Assembly (NCBI GenBank): GCA_963850345.1
Contig: CAWKKW010000004.1
Span: 62,001 to 126,000, forward strand
Direction: 5' to 3'
From: CAWKKW01 sp963850345
GTDB taxonomy: Bacteria > Acidobacteriota > Terriglobia > Terriglobales > Acidobacteriaceae
DNA length: 64,000 nucleotides
The notes below the pieces were generated by a model. It was not told where the DNA came from. It ran no database searches and worked only from the letters and a program-made list of their open reading frames with translations. Both the position numbers and the translations under genes were made by a program. This document shows, in pieces, positions 1 through 8,876 of this stretch (position 1 is the stretch's first letter; every line of letters begins with the position of its first letter).

Positions 1-1
1 C

Positions 2-1051
2 GTAACTCCGCTCATCTACAACAGCGGTATCATCGTTGGCGGTGTTCTGCTGGCGAAGACGATCGGCGTCTCGTCGCTCGCAGTAGGAGCCGTCGCCGGT
101 GCGCTGCTCGGACCGTTCCTGCTCAACGCCATCGGCGCACATCACGCAGGCATGCACTACAGGCCGTATTTAGACCTGTCCAATCCCGGATTTCGCGAGT
201 GGGTGCGTCTCTCGATTCCGCTCATGGTGGGCGTGTCCCTGGTTACGTTTGATAACTGGATCATCAACTACTTTGCCTCGCACAATCCCGGAGCTATCTC
301 TCTGCTCGCGTATGCGAAGAATGTCTTTACCGCTCCGGTCGCGCTGGGGCAGGCTGCGGGCGCAGCCTCGCTTCCCTTTCTCGCTACGCTCTTCGGGCAG
401 GATAACCGCAGCGCATTCGCCAACGCTGTCAATGCTTCGGTATCGCGAATCCTGGCATTCTCGATTCTTCTTTCGGCGTGGATGATCGGCCTCGCGTTTC
501 CGGCAATCGACCTGCTGTTCCGCGGAGGCTCCTTCCGTCGCGGCGATGCCGGAGAGATGGCGCTCTACTTCGGCATCTTCTCTATCTCGCTCTGCTTCTG
601 GTCGGCGCAGGCTATCTACGCGCGCGCTTTCTATGCTGCAGGCAACACGCTCGCGCCGATGGTCGCGGGCACGGCCGTCGTTCTCGTCTCGCTACCGATT
701 TATTGGGCGCTCTATCACGCACGCGGGGCAGTCGGCCTGGCTGTTGCTTCGGACATCGGCATCGTGATCCAGACGGCAGTTTTGGCCATCATGCTGCACC
801 GTCGCGGCGTTGTTTCGCTCTCCGGCATCGAGTATCTCGAACTAACTCGCTCCTTACTCGCCGCTGTCGTTAGTCTTGCCGCCATTCATCTCCTTCGACA
901 CTTTGTCGCTGCCCGCGGGCGCTTGCAGGATTTGGTGCTGCTGATCGCCGCGACTGTCCTGTGGCTGGTGTTGGCTGGGTTGATCCTTCGATTCACCGGA
1001 TCGAAATTGCCGGCGCAAATGCTAGCGCGCTTCGGCCGGCGCACAGCATAA
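2..1051 (+). CDS. murJ: Lipid II flippase MurJ, C-terminal part
   Basis: The reading frame is open from the first bases of the window, so the 5' part lies outside; the first internal ATG at 152 is not the true start. The visible ~349 residues are a run of hydrophobic helices typical of the MurJ/MviN (MOP) family, including a PLIYNSGII segment in a loop followed by membrane helices. MurJ flips lipid II across the inner membrane for peptidoglycan synthesis. It ends in TAA. The next gene on the same strand starts about 55 bases on and is unrelated, so this is probably the end of a transcription unit. Confidence 0.88.
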   Translation, partial: VTPLIYNSGIIVGGVLLAKTIGVSSLAVGAVAGALLGPFLLNAIGAHHAGMHYRPYLDLSNPGFREWVRLSIPLMVGVSLVTFDNWIINYFASHNPGAISLLAYAKNVFTAPVALGQAAGAASLPFLATLFGQDNRSAFANAVNASVSRILAFSILLSAWMIGLAFPAIDLLFRGGSFRRGDAGEMALYFGIFSISLCFWSAQAIYARAFYAAGNTLAPMVAGTAVVLVSLPIYWALYHARGAVGLAVASDIGIVIQTAVLAIMLHRRGVVSLSGIEYLELTRSLLAAVVSLAAIHLLRHFVAARGRLQDLVLLIAATVLWLVLAGLILRFTGSKLPAQMLARFGRRTA

Positions 1052-1105
1052 ACTAGCTGTCTCGGTCAGAGTTCGCATCCAATCGTCCGAGGTTGGACGA
1101 GATAG

Positions 1106-2044
1106 ATGCAGCGGAAGATGAAGATAATTTCAGAAATAAATTGTATGTGCGTTCGGTTCATTACAGTTGCGGTGAACCGATCCAATTCGTATCTGTATCT
1201 GTGCCATGTACTGTGCGCGAGTTTGAGAACTCGCAGACAAGCAGCATGCCTAGCCCTTTTACTCGCTGTTTGCTGCCCGCTGAGTAGCGTTGCGAATGCC
1301 TTAGCAACGGATACAAGTGCGGAGGTTGCCGCGCAGAGTAGCTCCGCTCCATTGCCGGATGCGCCCCACGCGCAAGATGAAGAAGCTGTCACTTTAAGTG
1401 GAACACCCCTCCGCATCCTCAAAGACCAAGGCGCGATCTGGACGAGTCCGGTACGGATTCGGCCGCATCATCTGATTTGGCTGGTGCCCTTGGCCGCCGC
1501 AACGGGTGCAGCCATCGTCACGGATCGCGATGCCATGACCTCCGTAGTCAGCCGCGATACGGATTTCAATCAGAGTAATCTCAACGCATCGAACGCGATT
1601 GTCGGTGGACTGATCCTGGCACCCGTAGCCGTCTACGGTGCCGGACTGTTCAAGGGCAATGCGCACGCGCGGGAAGCTGGTCTACTCGGGGGAGAAGCGG
1701 TTCTCGACGGCCTCATCGCCGAACAGGGCATCAAGCTCATTACATGGAGAGAGAGGCCCAACGTCGACCGCTCGCGCGGTGCCTTCTTTCAATCGAGCGC
1801 CGGAGTGGATTCTTCCTTTCCCTCATCGCACACCCTGGTTGCGTGGTCCTCAGCGGCTGCGCTGGCCGGTGAAACTCACTCCCGGATTGCGCAGATCGGC
1901 CTCTATTCGGTTGCGGCAGGCGTAAGCGTAACGCGGGTACTCGGGCAAGAGCACTTTCCTTCGGATGTTCTAGTGGGCAGCGCTGCAGGATGGCTTATTG
2001 GGCACTACGTGTCGAAGGCGCATCACCATCGAACCGTGGATTAG
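1106..2044 (+). CDS. PAP2-family phosphatase, exported or membrane-associated
   Basis: The three PAP2 signature blocks are present in order: K(x)6RP as KLITWRERP near residue 212, a PSGH-type motif as FPSSHT near 238, and SRx5HxxxD as TRVLGQEHFPSD near 277. These form the phosphate pocket with the nucleophilic His. A hydrophobic stretch around residues 45-65 following two arginines looks like a signal peptide placed unusually far from the first ATG. The real start may therefore be downstream (ATG 1145 or TTG 1223), but no Shine-Dalgarno decides it. The substrate (undecaprenyl pyrophosphate, lipid phosphate or other) cannot be told from sequence. It converges with the bactofilin gene. Confidence 0.8.
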   Translation: MQRKMKIISEINCMCVRFITVAVNRSNSYLYLCHVLCASLRTRRQAACLALLLAVCCPLSSVANALATDTSAEVAAQSSSAPLPDAPHAQDEEAVTLSGTPLRILKDQGAIWTSPVRIRPHHLIWLVPLAAATGAAIVTDRDAMTSVVSRDTDFNQSNLNASNAIVGGLILAPVAVYGAGLFKGNAHAREAGLLGGEAVLDGLIAEQGIKLITWRERPNVDRSRGAFFQSSAGVDSSFPSSHTLVAWSSAAALAGETHSRIAQIGLYSVAAGVSVTRVLGQEHFPSDVLVGSAAGWLIGHYVSKAHHHRTVD

Positions 2045-2097
2045 CAGTACCGAATGGGGCGGCAGCCCTGGCTTTGCTATCTGATCGCAAATACAAC

Positions 2098-2123
2098 GGG
2101 CTCCGGAGACGTCTCCGGAGCCC
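2098..2123. terminator. Perfect 26-bp palindrome between convergent genes
   Basis: The half-site GGGCTCCGGAGAC is followed directly by its exact reverse complement, so RNA from either strand folds into a very stable GC-rich hairpin. It lies between the ends of the PAP2 gene and the bactofilin gene, where a shared bidirectional terminator is expected. There is no clear U-tract on either side, so intrinsic termination is inferred from position and stability only. Confidence 0.5.
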
Positions 2124-2152
2124 ATGAGCGTTCTGCGTTGCAAGGGTTTCGC

Positions 2153-2683
2153 TTAGACCTTGGCAGTCTCGGCGACTGGCGCAGCGGAGTTGGTGGCCTT
2201 CGCATCGCCTTCCTTCACCTGACCTGGCTTGCGAATATCGATGCCGCCCTTAAAGAAGGCGCCATCTTCAATGCTGATCCGTTGAGCGATCACATCGCCG
2301 GTCAAAGCACCTTCGCTCCGGATGTCAACGCGATCGCTGGCATTGATGTTGCCGCGAACCTTACCGAGCACGACAACTTCGCGAGCGGAGATGTTGGCAG
2401 ACACCTGGCCATTGCGACCGACGGTGACGCGGTTTCCAGGCAAATTGATTGCGCCTTCGACCTTGCCGTCGATGTACAACGATTCCGACCCGGTGACTTC
2501 GCCTTTCACCACCAGGCTCTTGCCAATGGTGGCTTGCTCAGAACTGGCCGCGGAGGCTGGTGCAGCCCCTTGCGCAGGGCGGGTGCTCGGCGATTCATAC
2601 GTGGGGGTTGGGGGCGCGGCCGGACGCACCGGCTCTGGGCTCGGGGATTGATTCGGGCTACCGGGCTGATTTGGTTTCCACAT
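2153..2683 (-). CDS. Bactofilin (polymer-forming cytoskeletal protein)
   Basis: The 176-residue product has a Pro/Ser-rich N-terminal tail of about 50 residues, then a bactofilin beta-helix core (GKSLVVKGEVTGSESLYIDG, then repeated glycine and hydrophobic turns through GGIDIRKPG), then an Ala-rich tail. Bactofilins self-assemble without nucleotide into filaments that organise the envelope or cell shape. I chose the ATG at 2683 (MWKPNQ) because AAAGGA lies about 12 bases upstream and the longer open frame has no family similarity. No M23 peptidase partner gene lies beside it. It is divergent from rnr. Confidence 0.85.
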   Translation of the reverse strand: MWKPNQPGSPNQSPSPEPVRPAAPPTPTYESPSTRPAQGAAPASAASSEQATIGKSLVVKGEVTGSESLYIDGKVEGAINLPGNRVTVGRNGQVSANISAREVVVLGKVRGNINASDRVDIRSEGALTGDVIAQRISIEDGAFFKGGIDIRKPGQVKEGDAKATNSAAPVAETAKV

Positions 2684-3030
2684 CTTGATTAAAGATCCTT
2701 TCTTCTCTTGGGAACTGGCTCCAAGCACGACTGCGATAATCTTCTGCTCACGTTCAGCCCGCATCCAGCGAAGCTCAACGTCGATCCTGTCCTGACAACT
2801 GGATACTACTCTCAACTCTAGCAGTCGGTGCCGTTGTCTGAATCTTAAACACCCTTGGGGGAAAATTGCACCCTTCCAATGCGAATCTTTTGCGGTTTGA
2901 TCCCAAATCCGCAGAATCAAACTGATCTGGCGGCTGAATCGTTTGCGACGCCGATCCCGCTGCGGCTCGGATTCTCACGTCGCAACGCAAGCTGCCCTAG
3001 AATAGCCTTGAAAGCGAACCACTTCCAGCC
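2684..3030. other. Divergent intergenic region, bactofilin / rnr
   Basis: About 347 bases separate the divergent starts of the bactofilin gene and rnr. Both promoters should lie here. I see no convincing -35/-10 pair, riboswitch or conserved small frame; open frames through it are overlaps of rnr or unsupported extensions of the bactofilin gene. Confidence 0.5.
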
Positions 3031-5604
3031 ATGACTGATCGCGATCTCATCCGACGCATTGAACGCTCTGCCGGTCAACGTGCCGGATATAAACAGCTTG
3101 TCCGCGAACTGGGTCTCGGCGGTGGCAAGGAACGCCGTCTGCTGGTCGAGCAACTCACGCGGCTCACCGCTCGTGGGCAGCTCGTGAAGGTGGACCGGGA
3201 CTCGTGGAGTCTTCCGCGGGCTGCAGCCACCCGCGACAATCTCTTTGCCGGCAGACTCGATCTGCACCGCGATGGATTCGGCTTCGTTCGTCCCGAAGTG
3301 CGCCAGGGCAGCAGCGATGATGACATCTTCATTCCTCCGAACGAGATCAACGGCGCCATGCAGGGGGACCAAGTTCTGGTGGAGCTTGCACCGCCGCGCC
3401 ACGATGGGCGCCGGCTCGGCCGAATCGTTCGCATCCTGAGCCGCCGCAACCCGACCGTAGTCGGGATCTTCCACTATGCCAACGGCGAGCAGGAGTTGGG
3501 CAACATCGTCGTTCCGGTCGATGACCGCATGACACAGCCGATCCTGATCCCATTCGGCTTGGAAGTGCCGCCGGAGTCGGCGCTGGACACACCCCACCGG
3601 GTACTCGGAGAGGAAGCCAAAGCTCGTCATTTCGACACGCTTGAGGGCCTTGTTGTTGACGTGGAGATCACCGATTGGCCCACCGGCACGCGTCAAGCGC
3701 GCGGCAGAGTTCTGGAAGTTCTCGGCGACGAAGATGCCTTCGGCGTAGATGTGGAGATGATCATTCGCAAGCATCATCTTCCCCGTATCTTTCCGGACAA
3801 GGTGCTGGAAGAAGCTCGGCAAGTGGCTCATCTCGATGTCGACGAAGTCCAGCAGAGACGCGATTTTCGCGACCTGCCCATCGTCACGATCGATGGCGAA
3901 ACCGCTCGCGACTTCGACGACGCCGTGCTGGTAAGAGACAACCACGACGGCACCTTCGAACTGCAGGTGCACATTGCCGATGTCGCGCATTACGTCACTC
4001 CATCTTCTGACCTGGATCTCGAGGCTCGTCTGCGCGGAAACTCCGTCTACTTTCCCGACCGTGCGATTCCCATGTTGCCGCAGGAACTCTCGACGGATAT
4101 CTGCAGCCTTCGCCCCGACGAAGACCGGCTGGTGCTCTCCTGCCTCATGACGATCGACACCCTGGGCGATGTGCTCGGCTACGAGATTTGCGAAGGAGTG
4201 ATCCGCTCTGCCAAGCGCATGACTTACACGCAAGTGCATGCGGTGCTCGACGGCGATGAAGCGGCACGCGCGGAGTTCGCCGAACTCGTCCCCAGTTTCG
4301 AACGCATGCGCGACCTTGCTCTGCTGCTCAACAAGAAGCGTCAGCGCCGCGGCTCCATTGACTTCGACCTTCCCGAGCCCATCATCGAATTCGACGAGAC
4401 AGGCATGATGCAAGGCATCACGCGTTCCATTCGTAACTGGGCGCATCGGTTGATCGAAGAGTTCATGCTCTCGGCCAATGAATGTGTCGCGACATGGCTG
4501 GAGCAGTTAGGCGTCCCGTCTATCTACCGCATTCATGAAAAGCCCGACGCGCGGAGGGTGGTGGAATTCGAAGAGACCGCGGCCGGGTTCGGCTACTCTC
4601 TCGGGATTGGAAGCCTGCCGGTGCGCAAGGTTCAGACCCGTTCCGAGCGCCGCGAACACCACGGACGAGGGCGCAAGCCGAGGCAGCACGAGGTTGCTGA
4701 AGAGATGCCCATCACTCCGCGCATGTACCAGAAGCTCGCCGCCAAGATTGCCGGCAAGCCTGAAGAACGCATCCTCGCCTATCTCATGTTGCGTTCTCTC
4801 AAGCAAGCCCGCTACAGCGAAAAGAACGAGGGCCACTTCGCTTTGGCGGCGCCCTGTTACACACACTTCACATCGCCCATTCGCCGGTATCCCGACCTCG
4901 TCATTCATCGACTGGTGAAGGCCGTCCTCGAATCCGGGGTGCCCGGGGTGGGCGAACTGATGCCCCGCGATCTGCACTCGCCGTGGCGCGCCGCACACGA
5001 GACGCACACGCAGAAGGTGCAGCATCCACGTCAGCAAAATTTTCTCGAGTCTCATGATCCGCCAATTCCGGCAGATGAGTTGTCTGCCATTGCGCAGGAG
5101 ACTAGCCGCACCGAACGCCGCGCCGCTGAGGCGGAGCGCGAACTTGTGGAGTGGAAGAAGATCAAGTTCATGAAGGACCGCGTCGGCGAAGACTTCGACG
5201 CGATGATTTTGAGCGCGACCAAGTATGGCCTCTTCGTCGAACTCCAAGGCCTCTTCGTCGAAGGCCTGGTGCCCGTCGATAGCCTGCGCGACGATCGCTA
5301 CACGTTCCGGGAAAACACGCGCGAAATCATCGGCGAACGCCACGGGCGCAAACACTCTATTGGAGAGCGGGTGCGAGTGGTGCTCGATCGCGTGGATGGC
5401 ATTCAAAAGCGCCTGCAGTTTTCACTGCTCGAAGAAGCGGACAGCGAGCGGCCTCCTGCTCGCGCGAAGAAGGCCAAACCGAAGACTGCAACCAAACGCG
5501 CGGCGGCGCCTGCAGGCGGAAAGCGAAGCGGCTCTCCCAAACGCTCCGCCCTGAACCGCAAAGCCAAAACACGGCTGCGTAATAAGAAGCACAAGGGGCG
5601 CTAG
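3031..5604 (+). CDS. rnr: Ribonuclease R (RNase II/R family 3'-5' exoribonuclease)
   Basis: The 857-residue protein has the RNase R layout: N-terminal winged helix (residues ~1-60), cold-shock RNA-binding domains (~70-260), the RNB catalytic domain, and a C-terminal S1 domain from about residue 720. The Mg-binding active-site motif IDGETARDFDD lies at ~288-298. THFTSPIRRYPDL and RRAAEAERELVEWKK, typical of the RNB C-terminal half, are also present. The last ~45 residues are Lys/Arg-rich, as in RNase R tails used for structured RNA and ribosome contact. About 50 residues between HRLVKAVLESG and the ERRAAEAER helix look longer than usual. It acts in decay of structured RNA and rRNA quality control. 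The start is ATG; no partner gene such as smpB is adjacent. Confidence 0.95.
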   Translation: MTDRDLIRRIERSAGQRAGYKQLVRELGLGGGKERRLLVEQLTRLTARGQLVKVDRDSWSLPRAAATRDNLFAGRLDLHRDGFGFVRPEVRQGSSDDDIFIPPNEINGAMQGDQVLVELAPPRHDGRRLGRIVRILSRRNPTVVGIFHYANGEQELGNIVVPVDDRMTQPILIPFGLEVPPESALDTPHRVLGEEAKARHFDTLEGLVVDVEITDWPTGTRQARGRVLEVLGDEDAFGVDVEMIIRKHHLPRIFPDKVLEEARQVAHLDVDEVQQRRDFRDLPIVTIDGETARDFDDAVLVRDNHDGTFELQVHIADVAHYVTPSSDLDLEARLRGNSVYFPDRAIPMLPQELSTDICSLRPDEDRLVLSCLMTIDTLGDVLGYEICEGVIRSAKRMTYTQVHAVLDGDEAARAEFAELVPSFERMRDLALLLNKKRQRRGSIDFDLPEPIIEFDETGMMQGITRSIRNWAHRLIEEFMLSANECVATWLEQLGVPSIYRIHEKPDARRVVEFEETAAGFGYSLGIGSLPVRKVQTRSERREHHGRGRKPRQHEVAEEMPITPRMYQKLAAKIAGKPEERILAYLMLRSLKQARYSEKNEGHFALAAPCYTHFTSPIRRYPDLVIHRLVKAVLESGVPGVGELMPRDLHSPWRAAHETHTQKVQHPRQQNFLESHDPPIPADELSAIAQETSRTERRAAEAERELVEWKKIKFMKDRVGEDFDAMILSATKYGLFVELQGLFVEGLVPVDSLRDDRYTFRENTREIIGERHGRKHSIGERVRVVLDRVDGIQKRLQFSLLEEADSERPPARAKKAKPKTATKRAAAPAGGKRSGSPKRSALNRKAKTRLRNKKHKGR

Positions 5605-5664
5605 GCAGAGTTCGCCTGCCCTCTTCTACAATCAGAGAGACACGTTCACTTGCAGGAGAAATTC

Positions 5665-5940
5665 ATGGCACACATGGTTTTTTGTTCGCGGTACAAGCAG
5701 GAGATGGAAGGTCTGGACGAGCCGCCCTTCGATAGCGACTTTGGCCACAAGATCTACAACAACGTTTCAAAGAAGGCCTGGGGCGAATGGATCGAGCACC
5801 AGAAGATGCTGCTGAACGAGTACCGACTGCAGCCATGGACGCCTGCCGCGCAGGAATTCCTGGTGGAGCAGATGGGTTCCTACTTCTTCGGCGAAGGCGC
5901 CACACTGCCGAAGGAGTACGTGCCGCCTTCAGGTCACTAA
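5665..5940 (+). CDS. yggX: Probable Fe(2+)-trafficking / oxidative damage protection protein YggX
   Basis: The 91-residue product matches the YggX family along its length: MVFCSRYKQEMEGLD at the N-terminus with the conserved Cys, IYNNVSKKAWGEWIEHQKML in the middle, and a C-terminal FFGEG...YVPP segment. YggX proteins protect labile Fe-S clusters and are linked to iron traffic. The start is ATG 5665 because AGGAGA lies 5 bases upstream; an in-frame TTG at 5650 sits before that ribosome-binding site and is unlikely. It lies 60 bases after rnr and 33 bases before a small exported protein. No mutY is visible nearby, unlike the enterobacterial arrangement. Confidence 0.92.
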   Translation: MAHMVFCSRYKQEMEGLDEPPFDSDFGHKIYNNVSKKAWGEWIEHQKMLLNEYRLQPWTPAAQEFLVEQMGSYFFGEGATLPKEYVPPSGH

Positions 5941-5973
5941 GCGGCAAATTGGTTTGATCTACGTGGAGGCACC

Positions 5974-6519
5974 GTGCCCCGTTCGAATCGCCGCCTCGGT
6001 ATCGGCTGTCTTGTCTCCGCTGCATTCCTCAGCGCGCAGCCTGGCCTGCAAGCACAGAGTGCGCCCGAAGCGACAGACGCCGCGGCCTATGCTCCGTTGA
6101 AGCTATACGACGGCAGTTGGGATACCGTGGTCGGGAGCGGCGCTGAAGCCAAGCACGTTCACCTCACGAACCACTGTGCGCAAACCGGGCGATTCTATGT
6201 GTGCGAGCAGGTGGTTGAGGGAAAGAGCCAGGCCCTGATCATCTTCCTGCCCCTGGCAGCACAGGGAAAGACTCAAAAGTACCGTACGCAAGCTCTTACT
6301 GTGGGAATGGACAAGCCGGGTGACTGGAACGACCTGGAGATCTCCGGCGACCGATGGGACTATGCCAGCACCGAGGAGGAGAACGGCGCGAAGGTGTTTT
6401 GGCGCACGGTGAACGTCTTCTCCGGCCCCGACAAGATTCACTTTGAGCGGCAGCGCTCCGGGGACGGCAGGACCTGGCAGACGACGATGAGTGGCGACGA
6501 ACGGCGGATTCCGCAGTGA
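5974..6519 (+). CDS. Small exported protein of unknown function
   Basis: The start is GTG with GGAGG five bases upstream, which makes the call firm despite the unusual codon. The 181-residue product begins with a signal peptide (Arg-rich start, hydrophobic core, cleavage likely near LQAQS). The mature part starts with a KLYDGSWDTVVG segment and has a beta-rich, lipocalin-like feel with two Cys (NHC, YVC) that could pair in the periplasm. I do not recognise a named family; a DUF1579-type fold is possible. It follows yggX by 33 bases and may be co-transcribed with it. Confidence 0.7.
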   Translation: MPRSNRRLGIGCLVSAAFLSAQPGLQAQSAPEATDAAAYAPLKLYDGSWDTVVGSGAEAKHVHLTNHCAQTGRFYVCEQVVEGKSQALIIFLPLAAQGKTQKYRTQALTVGMDKPGDWNDLEISGDRWDYASTEEENGAKVFWRTVNVFSGPDKIHFERQRSGDGRTWQTTMSGDERRIPQ

Positions 6520-6608
6520 CTCCAACTCGAAGTTCGCGAGCCCCGGTAACGATTTCCAGCTCTCGCACCGGTCGTGTAAACTGTCGTTACCCCGCAATTG
6601 CAACGAGT

Positions 6609-6685
6609 CGGGACGTGGCGCAGCCTGGTAGCGCGCACCCTTGGGGTGGGTGAGGCCGCTGGTTCGAATCCAGTCGTCCCGACCA
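6609..6685 (+). tRNA. tRNA-Pro (anticodon GGG)
   Basis: A full cloverleaf is visible: acceptor CGGGACG pairs with CGTCCCG, the D arm is GCGC...GCGC, the anticodon stem CACCC/GGGTG encloses the loop TTGGGGT (anticodon GGG), and the T arm is CTGG-TTCGAAT-CCAG. The CCA end is encoded. The gene stands alone, with a T-rich tract just downstream. Confidence 0.95.
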
Positions 6686-6868
6686 TTTTCTTTCCTTTCT
6701 CAACACTCTTCCCCTTCAACAAACCGCTTCACACAAACCGGGCGAAGCGAGCTTCTCGGGAATTTAGCGGCCGCCATTCCTCCCTGCTTGCACCGATTCT
6801 GCTCAGACTGCCATCCATTCCTGTAGGGCTGTAGTTCTCAGCCGATTCCTTCGACGAAAGACTTCCTC

Positions 6869-7999
6869 ATGCCGGAAACACCGCTCCTCTTCACCCCGCT
6901 AACGCTGGCGGGGGTCACCTTCCCGAACCGCGTCTTTGTCTCGCCTATGTGCCAGTATTCGAGCGAGGATGGCTTTGCCAACGACTGGCACCTGGTTCAC
7001 CTGGGCAGTCGTGCGGTCGGGGGCGCTTCGCTAGTGCTCACCGAGGCCTCGGCGGTCCTGCCTGAGGGGCGCATCAGCCCGCAGGACCTCGGCATCTGGA
7101 AGGACGAGCACATTCCTAACCTGCAGCGGATCGTGCGCTTCCTGCACGCGCAAGGCGCACGTGCCGGGATGCAGCTTGCGCATGCCGGACGCAAGGCAAG
7201 CACTGCGGCGCCTTGGCTGGGTCAGGCCGCTGTCCCAGTCGAAGAAGGGGGATGGGAGAACGTCGTCGCGCCCAGCGCAATCCCGTTTTCCAGCAATTAT
7301 CCGCACCCGCACGAACTCGACACAGCTGGGATCCAGCGCATCCAGGACGCGTTTGTGGCAGCGGCTGGCCGGGCGCTCCGTGCGGGCTTCGACGTGATCG
7401 AGTTGCATGGCGCGCATGGATACCTGCTACACGAATTCCTTTCGCCTCTTTCCAATCAGAGGAACGATGCATACGGCGGAAGCTTCGAGAATCGCGTTCG
7501 CATGGTGGTGGAAGTCGTAGAGAAGGTCCGGGAACGTTGGCCTCACAACAAGCCTTTGTTCGTGCGCATCTCGGCGACGGATTGGGCCGAGGGAGGTTGG
7601 GATCTGCCGCAATCCGTCGAGTTGGCGAAGCTGCTGAAAGCTCGCGGTGTGGACCTGGTCGACGTGTCCTCAGGGGGCGCGGTGGCGGATGCGAAGATCG
7701 TTGTCGGCCCGGGTTACCAGGTTCCCTTCTCTGAAGAGATTCGGAAGTCGGCGCAGATTCCGACGGGTGCTGTCGGTATGATCACCAGTCCTGAGCAGGC
7801 AGAACAGATTCTGAGGACCGGCCAAGCCGATGCGGTGCTGCTGGCACGCGAATTCCTGCGCGATCCTTATTGGCCGCTGCATGCAGCCGCGTCGCTGGGG
7901 GATGCAGCGGCCAGTTGGCCGGTGCAATACTTGAGGGCGGCGAGCCGCACCAATGGCGCTCGCCAAGCCATCGGCGAAGAGCAGACCCTGGTGGATTAG
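6869..7999 (+). CDS. namA: NADPH dehydrogenase, Old Yellow Enzyme family (YqjM/NamA-like)
   Basis: This 376-residue FMN enzyme carries the thermophilic-like OYE signatures: SPMCQYS at residues 25-31 (Cys28 and Tyr30 correspond to the redox-tuning Cys and Tyr of YqjM), AHAGRKAS, HGAHGY near 179-184 (the His pair that binds the substrate carbonyl), and SNQRNDAYGGS with the FMN-phosphate region beyond. OYEs reduce activated C=C bonds using NADPH; the physiological substrate is unknown. It is cytoplasmic with no signal peptide. It starts with ATG about 180 bases after tRNA-Pro and is followed by a hairpin and then the merR gene. Confidence 0.9.
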   Translation: MPETPLLFTPLTLAGVTFPNRVFVSPMCQYSSEDGFANDWHLVHLGSRAVGGASLVLTEASAVLPEGRISPQDLGIWKDEHIPNLQRIVRFLHAQGARAGMQLAHAGRKASTAAPWLGQAAVPVEEGGWENVVAPSAIPFSSNYPHPHELDTAGIQRIQDAFVAAAGRALRAGFDVIELHGAHGYLLHEFLSPLSNQRNDAYGGSFENRVRMVVEVVEKVRERWPHNKPLFVRISATDWAEGGWDLPQSVELAKLLKARGVDLVDVSSGGAVADAKIVVGPGYQVPFSEEIRKSAQIPTGAVGMITSPEQAEQILRTGQADAVLLAREFLRDPYWPLHAAASLGDAAASWPVQYLRAASRTNGARQAIGEEQTLVD

Positions 8000-8059
8000 C
8001 CGGCGATTGTCCTACCAAAGCGGCCGGAACAATCTCAACGTCCGCACTGAAAAAGAAAG

Positions 8060-8085
8060 AGGCTCCGTTTTCGACAACGGAGCCT
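8060..8085. terminator. 10-bp perfect hairpin after namA
   Basis: AGGCTCCGTT pairs exactly with AACGGAGCCT around a 6-base loop. It lies 60 bases after namA and 36 bases before the merR start. The plus-strand tail is only ATACTTT; the A-rich run before the stem would give a U-rich tract on minus-strand RNA, but no minus-strand gene ends here. Best read as a terminator or mRNA-end structure for namA. Confidence 0.5.
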
Positions 8086-8121
8086 ATACTTTGCAGTGAA
8101 CAGCGCGGTTAATTCACCGTC

Positions 8122-8592
8122 ATGGCGAATCAAGCATCGCAGCGGCCAGGGTCGGCCAACACCGAAATCCCGGACAAGCTTTACTTTCGCATCGGCGAAG
8201 TGGCGCGGCTGTGCGCCGTGCCTGCGTATGTTCTCCGATTCTGGGAGAGTGAGTTCAGCCAGCTGCGACCGAACAAGAGCGGCACTGGGCAACGCCTCTT
8301 TCGCAGACGGGATGTCGAGATGGCGCTTCAAATCAAGCGGCTTCTCTACGACGAGGGCTACACCATCGCGGGGGCTCGGCAGGCTTTCCAGGCAGAAACG
8401 AAGAAGAAGTCCGGTCAGCCGGACCTGCCGCTTCCTGCCACCACTTCTGTGAAGGAAGAACAGCGCCTGGGCAAAGTGCGAAATGAATTAAGGGAGCTGC
8501 TCGGGTTGCTATCGAAGCCAGCGGCACCGCTACGCCGCACGAAAAGAGAGACACGGGAAGATCCGACCAGCCAGAATCTTTTCAAAGAGTAG
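8122..8592 (+). CDS. MerR-family transcriptional regulator
   Basis: The 156-residue product has an N-terminal MerR winged helix-turn-helix: YFRIGEVARLCAVPAYVLRF from residue ~21, then a wing with RLFRRRDVE and the GYTIAGAR segment. The region after residue ~95 is short, charged and helical, without the Cys residues of metal-sensing MerR proteins, so no inducer can be proposed. Similar short MerR proteins with YVLRFWE...LRP are widespread near ihf and tRNA genes and act as DNA-binding regulators of unknown signal. It converges with a small Cys-motif gene; the two stops are 14 bases apart. Confidence 0.88.
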   Translation: MANQASQRPGSANTEIPDKLYFRIGEVARLCAVPAYVLRFWESEFSQLRPNKSGTGQRLFRRRDVEMALQIKRLLYDEGYTIAGARQAFQAETKKKSGQPDLPLPATTSVKEEQRLGKVRNELRELLGLLSKPAAPLRRTKRETREDPTSQNLFKE

Positions 8593-8606
8593 TCAAAGCG
8601 AGCGAC

Positions 8607-8876
8607 TCAGCGGGTCGCGCCCACAGCCATCTCCGGCAGAATTTTGCCTTTGCTCATGAAGCGCTCCAGTGCCTGCATCGAGCATCCCTGCCCGCAGAGG
8701 TGATACAGGGAGGCGCTCCGGCTCTCGGCTGCATTCCAGGGCATCAAGGTAAACCGTTGGTTTGGCTGATCTTCTTCAAAGCACGGCACGTCCCCCAGGA
8801 TTAACATCCACCAGTGGTTGGCCTCCGCCTTCTTCTTCCCACAGATGTCACAGGTAAAAGAAACGTCCCAAACCAT
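8607..8876 (-). CDS. Small protein with two Cys-pair motifs, unknown function
   Basis: The 89-residue product has CDIC near residue 9 and CGQGC near residue 62, a spacing that suggests one metal site or a zinc-ribbon-like fold, plus a Trp pair (HWWMLILG). I do not recognise a family. The start is ATG 8876; AGGAGG lies only 4 bases upstream, which excludes the TTG three bases earlier. It has no signal peptide and is likely cytoplasmic. It is transcribed toward the merR gene. Confidence 0.65.
   Translation of the reverse strand: MVWDVSFTCDICGKKKAEANHWWMLILGDVPCFEEDQPNQRFTLMPWNAAESRSASLYHLCGQGCSMQALERFMSKGKILPEMAVGATR

Noticed and set aside
2917..4446. 509-codon minus-strand frame
   Set aside because: It is the mirror of rnr; the plus strand carries a complete RNase R.
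6438..6722. Minus-strand frame reading GTTGFEPAASPTPRVRATRLRHVPTR
   Set aside because: It is the antisense translation of tRNA-Pro, a well-known spurious protein.
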